Assembly (NCBI RefSeq): GCF_001695835.1
Contig: NZ_MBSO01000018.1
Location: 1-64,000 of the forward strand
Direction: 5' to 3'
DNA: 64,000 nucleotides
DNA from: Ensifer sp. LC11
Lineage (GTDB): Bacteria > Pseudomonadota > Alphaproteobacteria > Rhizobiales > Rhizobiaceae
Under the pieces are notes generated by a model. It searched no databases, was not told the DNA's origin, and saw nothing but the letters and a program-made list of their open reading frames with translations. Made by a program: the position numbers and the translations under genes. This document shows positions 37,270 to 45,116 of the stretch, in pieces. Every line of letters starts with the position of its first letter. Position 1 is the stretch's first letter.

Positions 37270-37345
37270 TTTTCCTCCCAGGGCGCGCGCGAGGGCGTTT
37301 CCGATCACAATGACGTCGTCGGGCGCCCTATCTCATTTGTCTTAC

Positions 37346-37390
37346 GCAATTTCCGGACGCGAAACCGTGCGGCATTTTCGCCGGAATTGC
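37346..37390. repeat. Intergenic palindromic repeat unit
   Basis: Starts GCAATTTCCGG and ends CCGGAATTGC, an inverted pair. The internal core (GAAACCG ... CATTTTCGCC) is a diverged form of the core at 17547-17590. It lies just past the S49 peptidase stop codon. Confidence 0.65.
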
Positions 37391-37397
37391 TTGGGGC

Positions 37398-38264
37398 TTA
37401 GAGCCCGAACCGCGCCCACAATGCCCTCTCCTCGATTGCTTCGGCAAGTCCCGCCGCTGCCGATGCGGCCAGAGGCGCGGCAATGCCGCCAGCGACGGCT
37501 GTACCGGTCTGCCGGCGGCCAAAAAGGCTTCGCACCGGCTGGATGAGTTCGAGCCGTGCTTTCTCGCCATAGCGCTTCTTCACCTCGCCACGCAAGTCGC
37601 CAAGCCCATCGATGAGCCCCAGCTCCAACCCACGTCGACCGGTCCAGAAAAGTCCGGAGAAGATATCCGGATCGTCGGCGAGCATTTGCCCGCGCCGCGC
37701 CTTGACCATCTGGATGAAAGTATCATGGATATCGAGCTGCAGGTTCTTCAGAAACGCGATGTCCTGTTCCTTTTCCGGCTGGAACGGATCGAGCATCACC
37801 TTGTTTTCGCCGGCGGTATAGACGCGCCGCTCGACACCGATTTTCTTCAGCAGTTCCGGAAAACCGAAGCCGCCGGAGACGACGCCGATCGAGCCGACGA
37901 TCGAGGTCGGATCGGCGATGATCTCATCGCCGGCAAGGGCAATCATGTAGCCGCCCGAGGCCGCGACGTCCTCGACGAAAATGAGGACGCGCTTCTTCTT
38001 CTCCTGAGCGAGGTCTCGGATGCGCTGGTAGATCAGTCGCGACTGCACCGGGGAACCGCCGGGCGAATTGACAGAAATCGCGACCGCGGGAGCCTCCTTC
38101 AGCGCAAAGGCCTTTTCAAGCAGAGGTGCTGCCGTTGCCAGGTTGAGCGCCGGCCGAAACTGCCCGCCGCCAGCCATGATCGCGCCGTGAAGCCGGACAA
38201 CGGGGATCGTCACCCCCTCCTTGCGAAAACGCTTGGGCAACATCCGTCTCAGGAACGCCTTCAT
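37398..38264 (-). CDS. S49 family peptidase (SppA/SohB-like)
   Basis: A 288-residue serine protease of the signal-peptide-peptidase A family. The nucleophile motif is DVAASGGYMIALAGDEI, followed by the general-base Lys in YTAGENKVMLDPF. Early segments VVRLHGAIMAGGG and VNSPGGSPVQS are also typical. There is no N-terminal signal, only a short basic start (MKAFLRRMLPKRFRKEG), and the C-terminus has a hydrophobic Ala/Gly-rich tail (AVAGGIAAPLAASAAAGLAEA). Such enzymes degrade membrane-bound peptides; length is that of the short bacterial form. The start is the only good ATG. Confidence 0.9.
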   Translation of the reverse strand: MKAFLRRMLPKRFRKEGVTIPVVRLHGAIMAGGGQFRPALNLATAAPLLEKAFALKEAPAVAISVNSPGGSPVQSRLIYQRIRDLAQEKKKRVLIFVEDVAASGGYMIALAGDEIIADPTSIVGSIGVVSGGFGFPELLKKIGVERRVYTAGENKVMLDPFQPEKEQDIAFLKNLQLDIHDTFIQMVKARRGQMLADDPDIFSGLFWTGRRGLELGLIDGLGDLRGEVKKRYGEKARLELIQPVRSLFGRRQTGTAVAGGIAAPLAASAAAGLAEAIEERALWARFGL

Positions 38265-38343
38265 TTCAACTCCTGCCTGCTAGATCACGATGATTTTGGG
38301 TCCGATCGACCAAAATCACAAACGCGATCGGTTCTCATAAATC

Positions 38344-38393
38344 AGAGCGGGATTCTGGCGGCAAACCGCATACACTTTTCCTCATCCACTCCG
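38344..38393. repeat. Intergenic palindromic repeat unit
   Basis: Begins AGAGCGGGATT and ends CATCCACTCC, an imperfect inverted pair. The core GGCAAACCGCATACACTTTTCC shares AAACCG and ACTTTTCC with the other units. It lies between the S49 peptidase and the methyltransferase genes, in a 202-base gap. Confidence 0.65.
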
Positions 38394-38466
38394 ATGGCCA
38401 CGTGTTCTGACCCGTCCATGCCCATGTATGCACTGACGTGGCAAACGCAATGCCACATACGGTAAA

Positions 38467-39243
38467 TCAGCGGCGACGATAGGCCGCCCGGCCATTGTTG
38501 AGATCATCGACATGATCCGCGAACCGATGCCCCTCTTCATGCATGACGAGCGGTGCGCGCAGTACCAGCCGTTTGCGGCTCTGCTTGATCGCGGTCACCA
38601 GGATGCGCACGGCGTTTTCGCCAACCCGCGGGTGGAGCGCCGTGATCTCGATACCACCGAAGCGGCGGCCACAGGCGGCGATAATCTCGGCGATCGATTC
38701 CGGCCGGGCGATCAGCGACAATTGCCCGCCCGGTTTCATGATCGCGCCGGCGGTCTTCACCCAGACCTCGAAGAGCCCGTCGCTCATCGCGTGGGCCTCG
38801 GCCTTGAGGCTGTCAGGAGTCTTGCGGTCGGACGCGTCGTTGAAGGGCGGATTCATGATCACATGGTCAAAGCTGTCGTCCGCAAGGCCGGCTGCCACGC
38901 GCACCTTGCCTGCCAGCGACACATCCACCTCCAGCACCGAGACCCGCGCCGCAAAGCGGGCGTTTTCGATGAGCTTCAGGCTGCGGCGGGCATAGTCCGC
39001 CATGATCGGCGAGCGCTCCACCAGGACCACCTCCGCACCATCCATTCGCGAGGCCACGGCCATGCCGGCTGCCCCCGCACCGGCGCCAAGATCGGCGACG
39101 CGGCAGGGAAGACGGTCCGAAGAAACGAGCGATGCCAGCAGCATCGCGTCCATGCCGGACCGATGCCCCTGCCCCAGCGGCTGCACGACATGGAACTTGC
39201 CGCGATGGAAGGCATCGACGGTTTCGGTTGCCGCAGCGGTCAT
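38467..39243 (-). CDS. SAM-dependent methyltransferase, TrmN6-like
   Basis: A 258-residue class I methyltransferase. SAM-binding motif I is VADLGAGAGAAGMAV and the catalytic motif is NPPFNDAS, the NPP[FY] type used on exocyclic amino groups. With the N-terminal DAFHRGKFHVVQPLGQGHRSGMDAMLLA this resembles the TrmN6 (YfiC-like) tRNA1(Val) adenine-37 N6-methyltransferase family. The ATG (MTAAATETVDAF) was preferred to an upstream GTG that has AAGG before it; the family usually starts close to TVDAFHRG. A DUF2007 gene lies just upstream on the same strand. Confidence 0.85.
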   Translation of the reverse strand: MTAAATETVDAFHRGKFHVVQPLGQGHRSGMDAMLLASLVSSDRLPCRVADLGAGAGAAGMAVASRMDGAEVVLVERSPIMADYARRSLKLIENARFAARVSVLEVDVSLAGKVRVAAGLADDSFDHVIMNPPFNDASDRKTPDSLKAEAHAMSDGLFEVWVKTAGAIMKPGGQLSLIARPESIAEIIAACGRRFGGIEITALHPRVGENAVRILVTAIKQSRKRLVLRAPLVMHEEGHRFADHVDDLNNGRAAYRRR

Positions 39244-39304
39244 AGCGCAGTTGCCCGCAGCATCCGCAGGAAGCCTGTGGTGCCCACCCACCTTGCATGC
39301 GGAT

Positions 39305-39526
39305 TCACGGCCGCAGCTCCGCCTCGAGACCGGCGTCGATCAGGATCCGGCGCGCAGCGTCCGCGTCCTCTTCCGCAACCAGAAAACGGCGCGGCAGCAG
39401 GCCAAGCGAACCTTCGAGAATGCTCATCCCCTGATCAGCAATGAGGCTGGCGATACCGGCATCCTTCATCAGGCTCTCGGCAAAGGAGAGCACGACGACA
39501 TCGTTGGTACGAATCAATTCCTTCAT
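39305..39526 (-). CDS. DUF2007 family protein
   Basis: A 73-residue protein with the DUF2007 (GlnB-like fold) pattern: MKELIRTNDVVVLSFAESLMKDAGIASLIADQGMSILEGSLG ... RRFLVAEEDADAARRIL. These short proteins are found alone or fused to others and their role is unknown. It precedes the methyltransferase gene by about 60 bases on the same strand and is divergent from the polyprenyl synthase gene. Confidence 0.88.
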   Translation of the reverse strand: MKELIRTNDVVVLSFAESLMKDAGIASLIADQGMSILEGSLGLLPRRFLVAEEDADAARRILIDAGLEAELRP

Positions 39527-39633
39527 CCGGCGGTTTTTCCTGTCCTATTTCAGCAAGCGGGACAATTCGCCTCTTGCCGCACGGGACACCCCTTCCTATT
39601 GTCGAAAGCGACAATGAAAACAGGAGTCCCGGT

Positions 39634-40650
39634 GTGGGCGTAGTGATACCGCTGGAAGACAGCAAAAACAAACAGGCGTCCGTAAAGCCTCTCGTTGACC
39701 TGACAGCAGCGGACATGGAGCGCGTCAACCAGCTCATCCTGTCGAAGGCCGGCTCCGACGTTCAGATGATTCCCGAGGTCGCCAACCACCTGATTTCTTC
39801 CGGCGGCAAGCGTCTGCGCCCGATGCTGACGCTCGCCTCCGCCTCGATGTTCGGCTACGAGGGCGACGCCCACGTCAAGCTCGCCACCAGCGTCGAGTTC
39901 ATGCATACGGCGACCCTTCTGCATGATGACGTCGTCGACGAAAGCGACCTTCGCCGCGGCAAGTCCACTGCGCGCACGATCTGGGGCAACCAGGCGAGCG
40001 TGCTCGTCGGCGACTTTCTGCTCGGGCAGGCGTTCCGCATGATGGTCGACGTCGGCTCGCTCGACGCGCTCGACGTGCTGTCGACGGCCGCTTCCGTCAT
40101 CGCCGAGGGCGAAGTGCTGCAGCTGTCGGTCGCCAAGAACATGGAGACCACCGAGGACGACTATCTCCAGGTGATCCGTGCCAAGACGGCAGCGCTCTTT
40201 GCCGCCGCCGCCGAAGTCGGGCCGATCGTCGCCCAGACCAGCAAATCCGACCGCAATGCGCTGAAATCCTACGGCATGAATCTCGGCCTCGCCTTCCAGC
40301 TCGTCGACGACGTGCTCGACTATGGCGGCTCGTCGAGCGATCTCGGCAAGAACGTCGGCGACGACTTCCGCGAGGGCAAGATCACGCTTCCGGTGATCCT
40401 TTCCTACCGCCGCGGCACGGCGGAAGACCGCGCCTTCTGGCGCGAGGCGATCGAAGGCGGCGACAGCAGCGATGCGAACCTCGACAAGGCGCTCGGCCTG
40501 ATCAAGCGCTACGGTGGCCTCAGCGACACCATCGCGCGGGCCCAGCACTACGGCACGATTGCCCGCGACGCGCTGGCGCCGCTACCGGCTTCTCCCTGGA
40601 AATCGGCGCTGACGGAAGTCATCGACTTCTGCATCGACCGGGTGAGCTGA
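39634..40650 (+). CDS. ispB: Polyprenyl diphosphate synthase (octa-/decaprenyl)
   Basis: A 338-residue trans-prenyltransferase that builds the long isoprenoid tail of ubiquinone. The first aspartate-rich motif is LLHDDVVDESDLRRG and the second is FQLVDDVLDYGG, with GGKRLRPML near the start. Residues before the first DDxxD include SVEFMHTATL, in line with a long-chain product. The GTG start (MGVVIPLEDSKNKQ) has AGGAG seven bases upstream; the longer TTG-initiated frame was rejected. In related rhizobia the chain is often decaprenyl, which cannot be read from sequence. UbiA at 17.9-18.8 kb would use the product. Confidence 0.92.
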   Translation: MGVVIPLEDSKNKQASVKPLVDLTAADMERVNQLILSKAGSDVQMIPEVANHLISSGGKRLRPMLTLASASMFGYEGDAHVKLATSVEFMHTATLLHDDVVDESDLRRGKSTARTIWGNQASVLVGDFLLGQAFRMMVDVGSLDALDVLSTAASVIAEGEVLQLSVAKNMETTEDDYLQVIRAKTAALFAAAAEVGPIVAQTSKSDRNALKSYGMNLGLAFQLVDDVLDYGGSSSDLGKNVGDDFREGKITLPVILSYRRGTAEDRAFWREAIEGGDSSDANLDKALGLIKRYGGLSDTIARAQHYGTIARDALAPLPASPWKSALTEVIDFCIDRVS

Positions 40651-40810
40651 CGGGACGCCAGCCGGGCCAGGACAGACGACAGGATTTTCTTGCCGCGTTG
40701 CGCCAAAAAAGCCATTCTGTTCCTCAAGAGTTGTGCTGGCCAATGCGGCTGACTCCGAAAACAACCCTCAGTGGTGCGCAAGGCCGAGCGATCGGCACGA
40801 AAGGTTTGAC

Positions 40811-42646
40811 ATGCGGCAAATGACGATCCTCCGCCTCCTCAGCGGCGCTGCACTGCTGGCTCTTGCCGCGGTCAGCACCAGCTACCCGGCTTTCGCCGAG
40901 GAGAAGGCTGCCGCCACCGAGGAAAGCGAACCCTTCGACATCAAGACGGTGAACACCTTCGCCGGCGCATTCCTTGCCGCCCGCACCGCCGACACGGATC
41001 GCGATTTCGCCTCGGCCACCGAACTGTACAAGATCGCGCTGCAGTTCGAGCCCAACAACAATGACGTCAAGCAGCGGCTGATGATCACGCTGCTGATGGC
41101 CGGTCAGTTCGACGACGGCGCAAAAATTGCCGAGCAGCTCAAATCCGACCCGGCTGTCGAGCGCATCACCACGGTCATCCGCGCGATCGAAGCGATCCGC
41201 AAGCGTGAGTATCGCAATGCGCAGAAACTCCTGAACTACCAGGGCCCCAACGACCTTGACCGGCTGATGAACGGCCTGCTTTCCGCCTGGGCAAAGTTCG
41301 GTCAGGGCAAGCCGAAGGAAGCGCTGGCGCAGATCAACGGGCTGGATGGCCCCGAATGGTTCCGGGTGTTCAAGAACTATCACGCGGGAGCGATCGCCGT
41401 TGCCGCGGGCGATAAGCAGACGGCGCGGACGAGGCTCAACGACGCCATTCTGGATCGCGAAGGCGGAAGTGCCGCGCCTGACACCTTCATGCGGGCGGTC
41501 GAGGCACTCGCCCGCTTCGAGGCGCGCGAAAACAACAAGCAGAAAGCGCTCGACACCATCGCCGTCGGCGAAAACATGGTCAACAACTACACGCCGCTGC
41601 AGGCGCTCCGGACCAACATCGAAAACGGTGTACCGCAGGAACAGCAGGTCAAGAACGCCACTCAGGGTGCCGCAGCGGTGCTCTTCTCGATCGGCGCCGC
41701 GCTCAACCGCGAGGGCGCCGAAGATATTGTCTCGCTCTATCTGCAGACCGCGCGCCGGCTCGACCCCGACAGCGCCGACATCCTGGTCATGCTCGGCGGC
41801 ATTGCCGAAAACCTGAAGAAGCCGGATGAGGCGATCGAGCTTTACAAGGCTATTCCGGAGAACTCACCGATGCGGCGGGTCTCCGAACTGCAGCTTGGCC
41901 TCAGCCTGGCGAGCATCGGCAAGGTCGACGAGGCGAAGAAGCACCTGAAGGCGCTGATCGACGTCGATCCGAAGAACATCCGCAATTATCTCGCCTATGG
42001 CAGCGTGCTCTCCGACGCCAAGGACTACAAGGAGATGGGCGAACTCTACGACCGGGCCGTCGACCAGATCGGGCCGGTGCCGAAGCGCAGCGACTGGACC
42101 GTATTCTTCCAGCGCGGCATCGCCTACGAGCGCCAGAAGCTCTGGGAGAAGGCCGAGCCGAACTTCCGCAAGGCGCTGGAGCTCAACCCGGACCAACCGC
42201 AGGTGCTGAACTACCTCGGCTATTCCTGGGTCGACATGAACACCAATCTCGACGAAGGCCTCGAGATGATCCGCAAGGCGGTCGAGCTCAAGCCTGATGA
42301 CGGCTACATCGTCGATTCGCTCGGCTGGGCCTATTTCCGCATGAACCGCTTCGATGAGGCCGTCGTTGAGCTGGAAAAGGCGGCCGAGCTCATGGCCGGC
42401 GATCCGACGATCAACGATCACCTTGGTGATGCCTACTGGCGTGTGGGCCGCAAGCTCGAGGCCGTGTTCCAGTGGACCCAGACGCTTGAGCTGAAGCCCG
42501 AGGAAGCTGAGATCCCGAAGATCAAGGCAAAGATCGAGAACGGTCTGCCGCCGCTGAAGGAAACGGTTCCTGCCTCGGCCGACGCCAAGGAGACGGCGCC
42601 GAAGAAAGTGACCCCGGAAGCCCCCGCACCGGACAAGAAGTCCTGA
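40811..42646 (+). CDS. Exported tetratricopeptide repeat protein
   Basis: A 611-residue protein with a signal peptide (LLSGAALLALAAVSTSYPAFA) and a long series of TPR motifs, such as RDFASATELYKIALQFEPNNND, LYLQTARRLDPDSADILVMLGGIAENLKKPDEAIELYKAIPE, WEKAEPNFRKALELNPDQPQVLNYLGYSWVD and NRFDEAVVELEKAAELMAGD. It probably acts as a periplasmic scaffold. The ATG follows GAAAGG; the frame is open upstream without a ribosome site. The C-terminal tail is Lys/Pro/Ala-rich. It is followed 7 bases later by ispE, and probably co-transcribed with it. Confidence 0.88.
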   Translation: MRQMTILRLLSGAALLALAAVSTSYPAFAEEKAAATEESEPFDIKTVNTFAGAFLAARTADTDRDFASATELYKIALQFEPNNNDVKQRLMITLLMAGQFDDGAKIAEQLKSDPAVERITTVIRAIEAIRKREYRNAQKLLNYQGPNDLDRLMNGLLSAWAKFGQGKPKEALAQINGLDGPEWFRVFKNYHAGAIAVAAGDKQTARTRLNDAILDREGGSAAPDTFMRAVEALARFEARENNKQKALDTIAVGENMVNNYTPLQALRTNIENGVPQEQQVKNATQGAAAVLFSIGAALNREGAEDIVSLYLQTARRLDPDSADILVMLGGIAENLKKPDEAIELYKAIPENSPMRRVSELQLGLSLASIGKVDEAKKHLKALIDVDPKNIRNYLAYGSVLSDAKDYKEMGELYDRAVDQIGPVPKRSDWTVFFQRGIAYERQKLWEKAEPNFRKALELNPDQPQVLNYLGYSWVDMNTNLDEGLEMIRKAVELKPDDGYIVDSLGWAYFRMNRFDEAVVELEKAAELMAGDPTINDHLGDAYWRVGRKLEAVFQWTQTLELKPEEAEIPKIKAKIENGLPPLKETVPASADAKETAPKKVTPEAPAPDKKS

Positions 42647-42653
42647 CGATCCC

Positions 42654-43568
42654 ATGTCGGAAGGCGGCATTGCGGGCTTCGCGCTGACGCGCGCAGCACC
42701 CGCCAAGATCAACCTGGCACTGCACGTCGTCGGCCAGCGGGCCGACGGCCACCATCTTCTCGAAAGTCTCGTCACGTTTGCCGATCGCGGCGACCGGATC
42801 GGCCTTTCGCCGGCCGTCGCGGATCGCTTCACGGTGTCCGGACCCTTTGCGGCCGAGCTGCCATTGGATGCCAGCGCCCAAGGCGGCAATCTGGTTCTGA
42901 AGGCCCGGGACCTGCTGCGCGCGGAGCTGCGTTTGCTTGATCCGGCAGCCGCCGGCCCCGTCCATTTGCATCTGGAAAAGAACCTGCCTCTCGCCTCGGG
43001 CATCGGCGGCGGCTCTGCCGATGCGGCAGCGACACTTCGCGCGCTTCTTGAACTCTGGGGAGCGGCGATCGAACCTTCGCGTCTCGATGCTATCGCGCTG
43101 AGACTTGGGGCCGATGTGCCGATGTGCCTCAACGGCAGCCCTCTTCTGGCGAAAGGGATTGGCGAAGAAATTTCCCCGCTCAGCGACTTTCCCTCGCTGG
43201 CAATGGTCCTCGTCAATCCGCTGGTCGCAGTCTCGACGCCCGTGGTCTTCCGGACGCTCAAGAACAAGACCAACCCACGGCTCGCCCTGCCCCGCGCTCC
43301 AGAGACGGGAAGCGAATGGCTCTCTGCCATGGCCTCGATGCGCAACGACCTGCAGCCACCAGCCGAGAGCCTGGAGCCCGTCATTGGGGCGGTTTGCCAG
43401 GCCCTCGGGGAAACCGGTGCAGCGCTCGCGCGGATGTCCGGTTCGGGCGCCACGTGCTTCGGCATTTTCGAGAACGACGAAGGCGCTGAGCGCGCGGCGG
43501 GCGCTCTTTCTGTCGCACATCCCGGATGGTACGTTCTCGCCTGCAAGACGACAGGAAAAGGAGCATAA
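42654..43568 (+). CDS. ispE: 4-diphosphocytidyl-2-C-methyl-D-erythritol kinase
   Basis: A 304-residue GHMP kinase of the MEP isoprenoid pathway. The substrate-binding start is RAAPAKINLALHVVGQRADGHHLLESLV and the ATP loop is PLASGIGGGSADAAATLRALLELWG; GHMP motif 3 appears near the end (ARMSGSGATCFGIFEN). It starts 7 bases after the TPR gene stop and ends one base before the moaB ATG, so the three genes look like one operon. It supplies precursors for ubiquinone and other prenyl compounds, matching the polyprenyl synthase upstream. Confidence 0.95.
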   Translation: MSEGGIAGFALTRAAPAKINLALHVVGQRADGHHLLESLVTFADRGDRIGLSPAVADRFTVSGPFAAELPLDASAQGGNLVLKARDLLRAELRLLDPAAAGPVHLHLEKNLPLASGIGGGSADAAATLRALLELWGAAIEPSRLDAIALRLGADVPMCLNGSPLLAKGIGEEISPLSDFPSLAMVLVNPLVAVSTPVVFRTLKNKTNPRLALPRAPETGSEWLSAMASMRNDLQPPAESLEPVIGAVCQALGETGAALARMSGSGATCFGIFENDEGAERAAGALSVAHPGWYVLACKTTGKGA

Positions 43569-43569
43569 A

Positions 43570-44112
43570 ATGGCTGGCATCGACGAGAACCGCTCCTTCA
43601 TTCCGGTCGGCATCGCCATCCTCACCGTGTCAGACACGCGCACGCTTGCCGACGACAAATCCGGCGACACGCTGGAAGCGCGGGTCCGCGACGCGGGACA
43701 CCGGCTGGAGGCGCGCACGATCGTTCCCGACGACAAAACCAAGGTCCATGATCAGGTGAAGGCCTGGACGCTCGATCCGGCCATCGACGTGGTGATCACC
43801 ACAGGAGGCACGGGATTTACCGGCCGCGACGTGACACCGGAGGCGCTGGAACCTCTCTTCGAAAAACGCATGGACGGGTTCTCCGAGGTGTTTCACCGGA
43901 TCTCCTACGAGAAGATCGGCACCTCGACCATTCAGTCGCGCGCGACCGGTGGCGTTGCCAACGCCACCTTCATCTTCGTTCTGCCCGGCTCACCCGGCGC
44001 CTGCCGCGACGCGTGGGACGGCATATTGAAACAGCAGCTCGACTACCGGCACATGCCCTGCAACTTCGTCGAGATCATGCCGAGGCTCGACGAACACCTG
44101 AAACGCGGCTGA
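43570..44112 (+). CDS. moaB: Molybdenum cofactor biosynthesis protein B
   Basis: A 180-residue MogA/MoaB-fold protein. Landmarks are GIAILTVSDTRTLADDKSGDTLEAR, the nucleotide-binding VVITTGGTGFTGRDVTPEAL, and LPGSPGACRDAWDGIL. It adenylylates molybdopterin or has a related role in molybdenum cofactor synthesis. The ATG has AAGGAG 8 bases before it and lies one base after the ispE stop codon. The frame is open upstream inside ispE and was not used. Confidence 0.93.
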   Translation: MAGIDENRSFIPVGIAILTVSDTRTLADDKSGDTLEARVRDAGHRLEARTIVPDDKTKVHDQVKAWTLDPAIDVVITTGGTGFTGRDVTPEALEPLFEKRMDGFSEVFHRISYEKIGTSTIQSRATGGVANATFIFVLPGSPGACRDAWDGILKQQLDYRHMPCNFVEIMPRLDEHLKRG

Positions 44113-44199
44113 TGATGGCAGGCATTCTGGCGCAGCCGTCCCTGTTACCTTTGTAACTGACAGCTGCTTTTCGTCCCGTTAGCTTCTGACCGTCAGCCA

Positions 44200-44382
44200 G
44201 CGAAGAACCAACGCCGCACCATCCACTCTTCGCACTGCAAAGACGCCTTTCCGCCTATGTCCCTAAGCGGGGAGAACTGTAGGATACGACGTGCAGCCAG
44301 AATGCTGCCCGGCAAGAAATCTATCAAACAAAGTGATTTGAGAGCCGCTTGGAGGTGCCGTCCCCGGACTGGCACCTTTTTT
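44200..44382 (+). ncRNA. Possible small RNA or structured 3' UTR ending in a strong terminator
   Basis: The gap after moaB holds no reading frame but has two hairpins. GCGAAGA (44200-44206) pairs with TCTTCGC (44227-44233), and a terminator AGGTGCC ... GGCACCT (44353-44377) has an inner stem GTCC/GGAC and is followed by TTTTTT. The terminator is about 240 bases past the moaB stop, which is long for a simple 3' end, so a separate sRNA is possible. It does not match any RNA family I recall. No promoter is obvious. Confidence 0.45.
44353..44382 (+). terminator. Rho-independent terminator
   Basis: The hairpin AGGTGCC-GTCC-CC-GGAC-T-GGCACCT, with only a single unpaired T between helix parts, is followed by TTTTTT. 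It is oriented for the plus strand, that is for moaB or for a small RNA after it. Confidence 0.9.
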
Positions 44383-44396
44383 GTTTGTCGATGCGC

Positions 44397-44933
44397 TCAG
44401 GAGCGCACTGCCACCTGTCTGCCCTCAAGCGCGACCCAAGCCGGAACGAGCTCGGTCGAAAGTTTGCGGACCGCCCGAACATTCGTCATGTCACCAAGGC
44501 ACATGTTGCCGCGTGCCGCCGCAAGTGCATCGTGCTTGTGCATGAGGAAGCCAGTCTCCAACGGCTTCTTTCGCCCCGCCAGGCGACGGAGGAACGGCTT
44601 TCGGTGCATTCTGGAATGGGAGAAGCGTGCCGGGGCCTTGTTGAGCGAGACATATTCGGCCAGTTCGTCGACCCAACGGCCGAGCAGGCGGGCGCCCGGC
44701 TCCAGCAACATCACCCATTCACCACGCGCAGAACGGACCACGTCAGCCAGGTCCCAATCCTGACAGAAGCGGCATCCGGCCGCGTCCGCGACGTGCGATG
44801 AGCCGTCTTTGGATCCGTGATCAAGAATAATCACGTCGCTGACGAGCCCCTCCACCGCACCGGCGACCAGCACCGAAAGCGTTTGTGCCAGCTCGGCTTC
44901 GTTGTCCCGTGTTTCCATGATGATGGTCAGCAT
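44397..44933 (-). CDS. Glycosyltransferase family 2-like protein
   Basis: A 178-residue protein with a GT-A-type start MLTIIMETRDNEAELAQTLSVLVAGAVEGLVSDVIILDHGSKDGSSHVADAAGC, where HGSKDGS corresponds to the DxSxDGS loop of GT2 enzymes. The middle part ARGEWVMLLEPGARL fits the strand ending in the usual DxD region, but here it reads EPGARL, so the metal motif is not canonical. It is shorter than most GT2 enzymes. The ATG follows AGGAGAGACC, and the longer frame upstream was rejected. Acceptor and sugar are unknown; it may be inactive. Confidence 0.65.
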   Translation of the reverse strand: MLTIIMETRDNEAELAQTLSVLVAGAVEGLVSDVIILDHGSKDGSSHVADAAGCRFCQDWDLADVVRSARGEWVMLLEPGARLLGRWVDELAEYVSLNKAPARFSHSRMHRKPFLRRLAGRKKPLETGFLMHKHDALAAARGNMCLGDMTNVRAVRKLSTELVPAWVALEGRQVAVRS

Positions 44934-45116
44934 GGTCTCTCCTACCGCATCAAGGCCGGGATTGCTACATCCTCGCCCCTCCCGCTCCGCGCGCGCAGCT
45001 CGAAAGACGGCACAGGGCCGAAGACTCATTTTTTGTTCTTGTATTGTTCTCGTTTTCGCGATAGGAAAACAATCAGAACAAAACGGGATCAGATATCTGA
45101 TTCCGGGGAGATTCCA

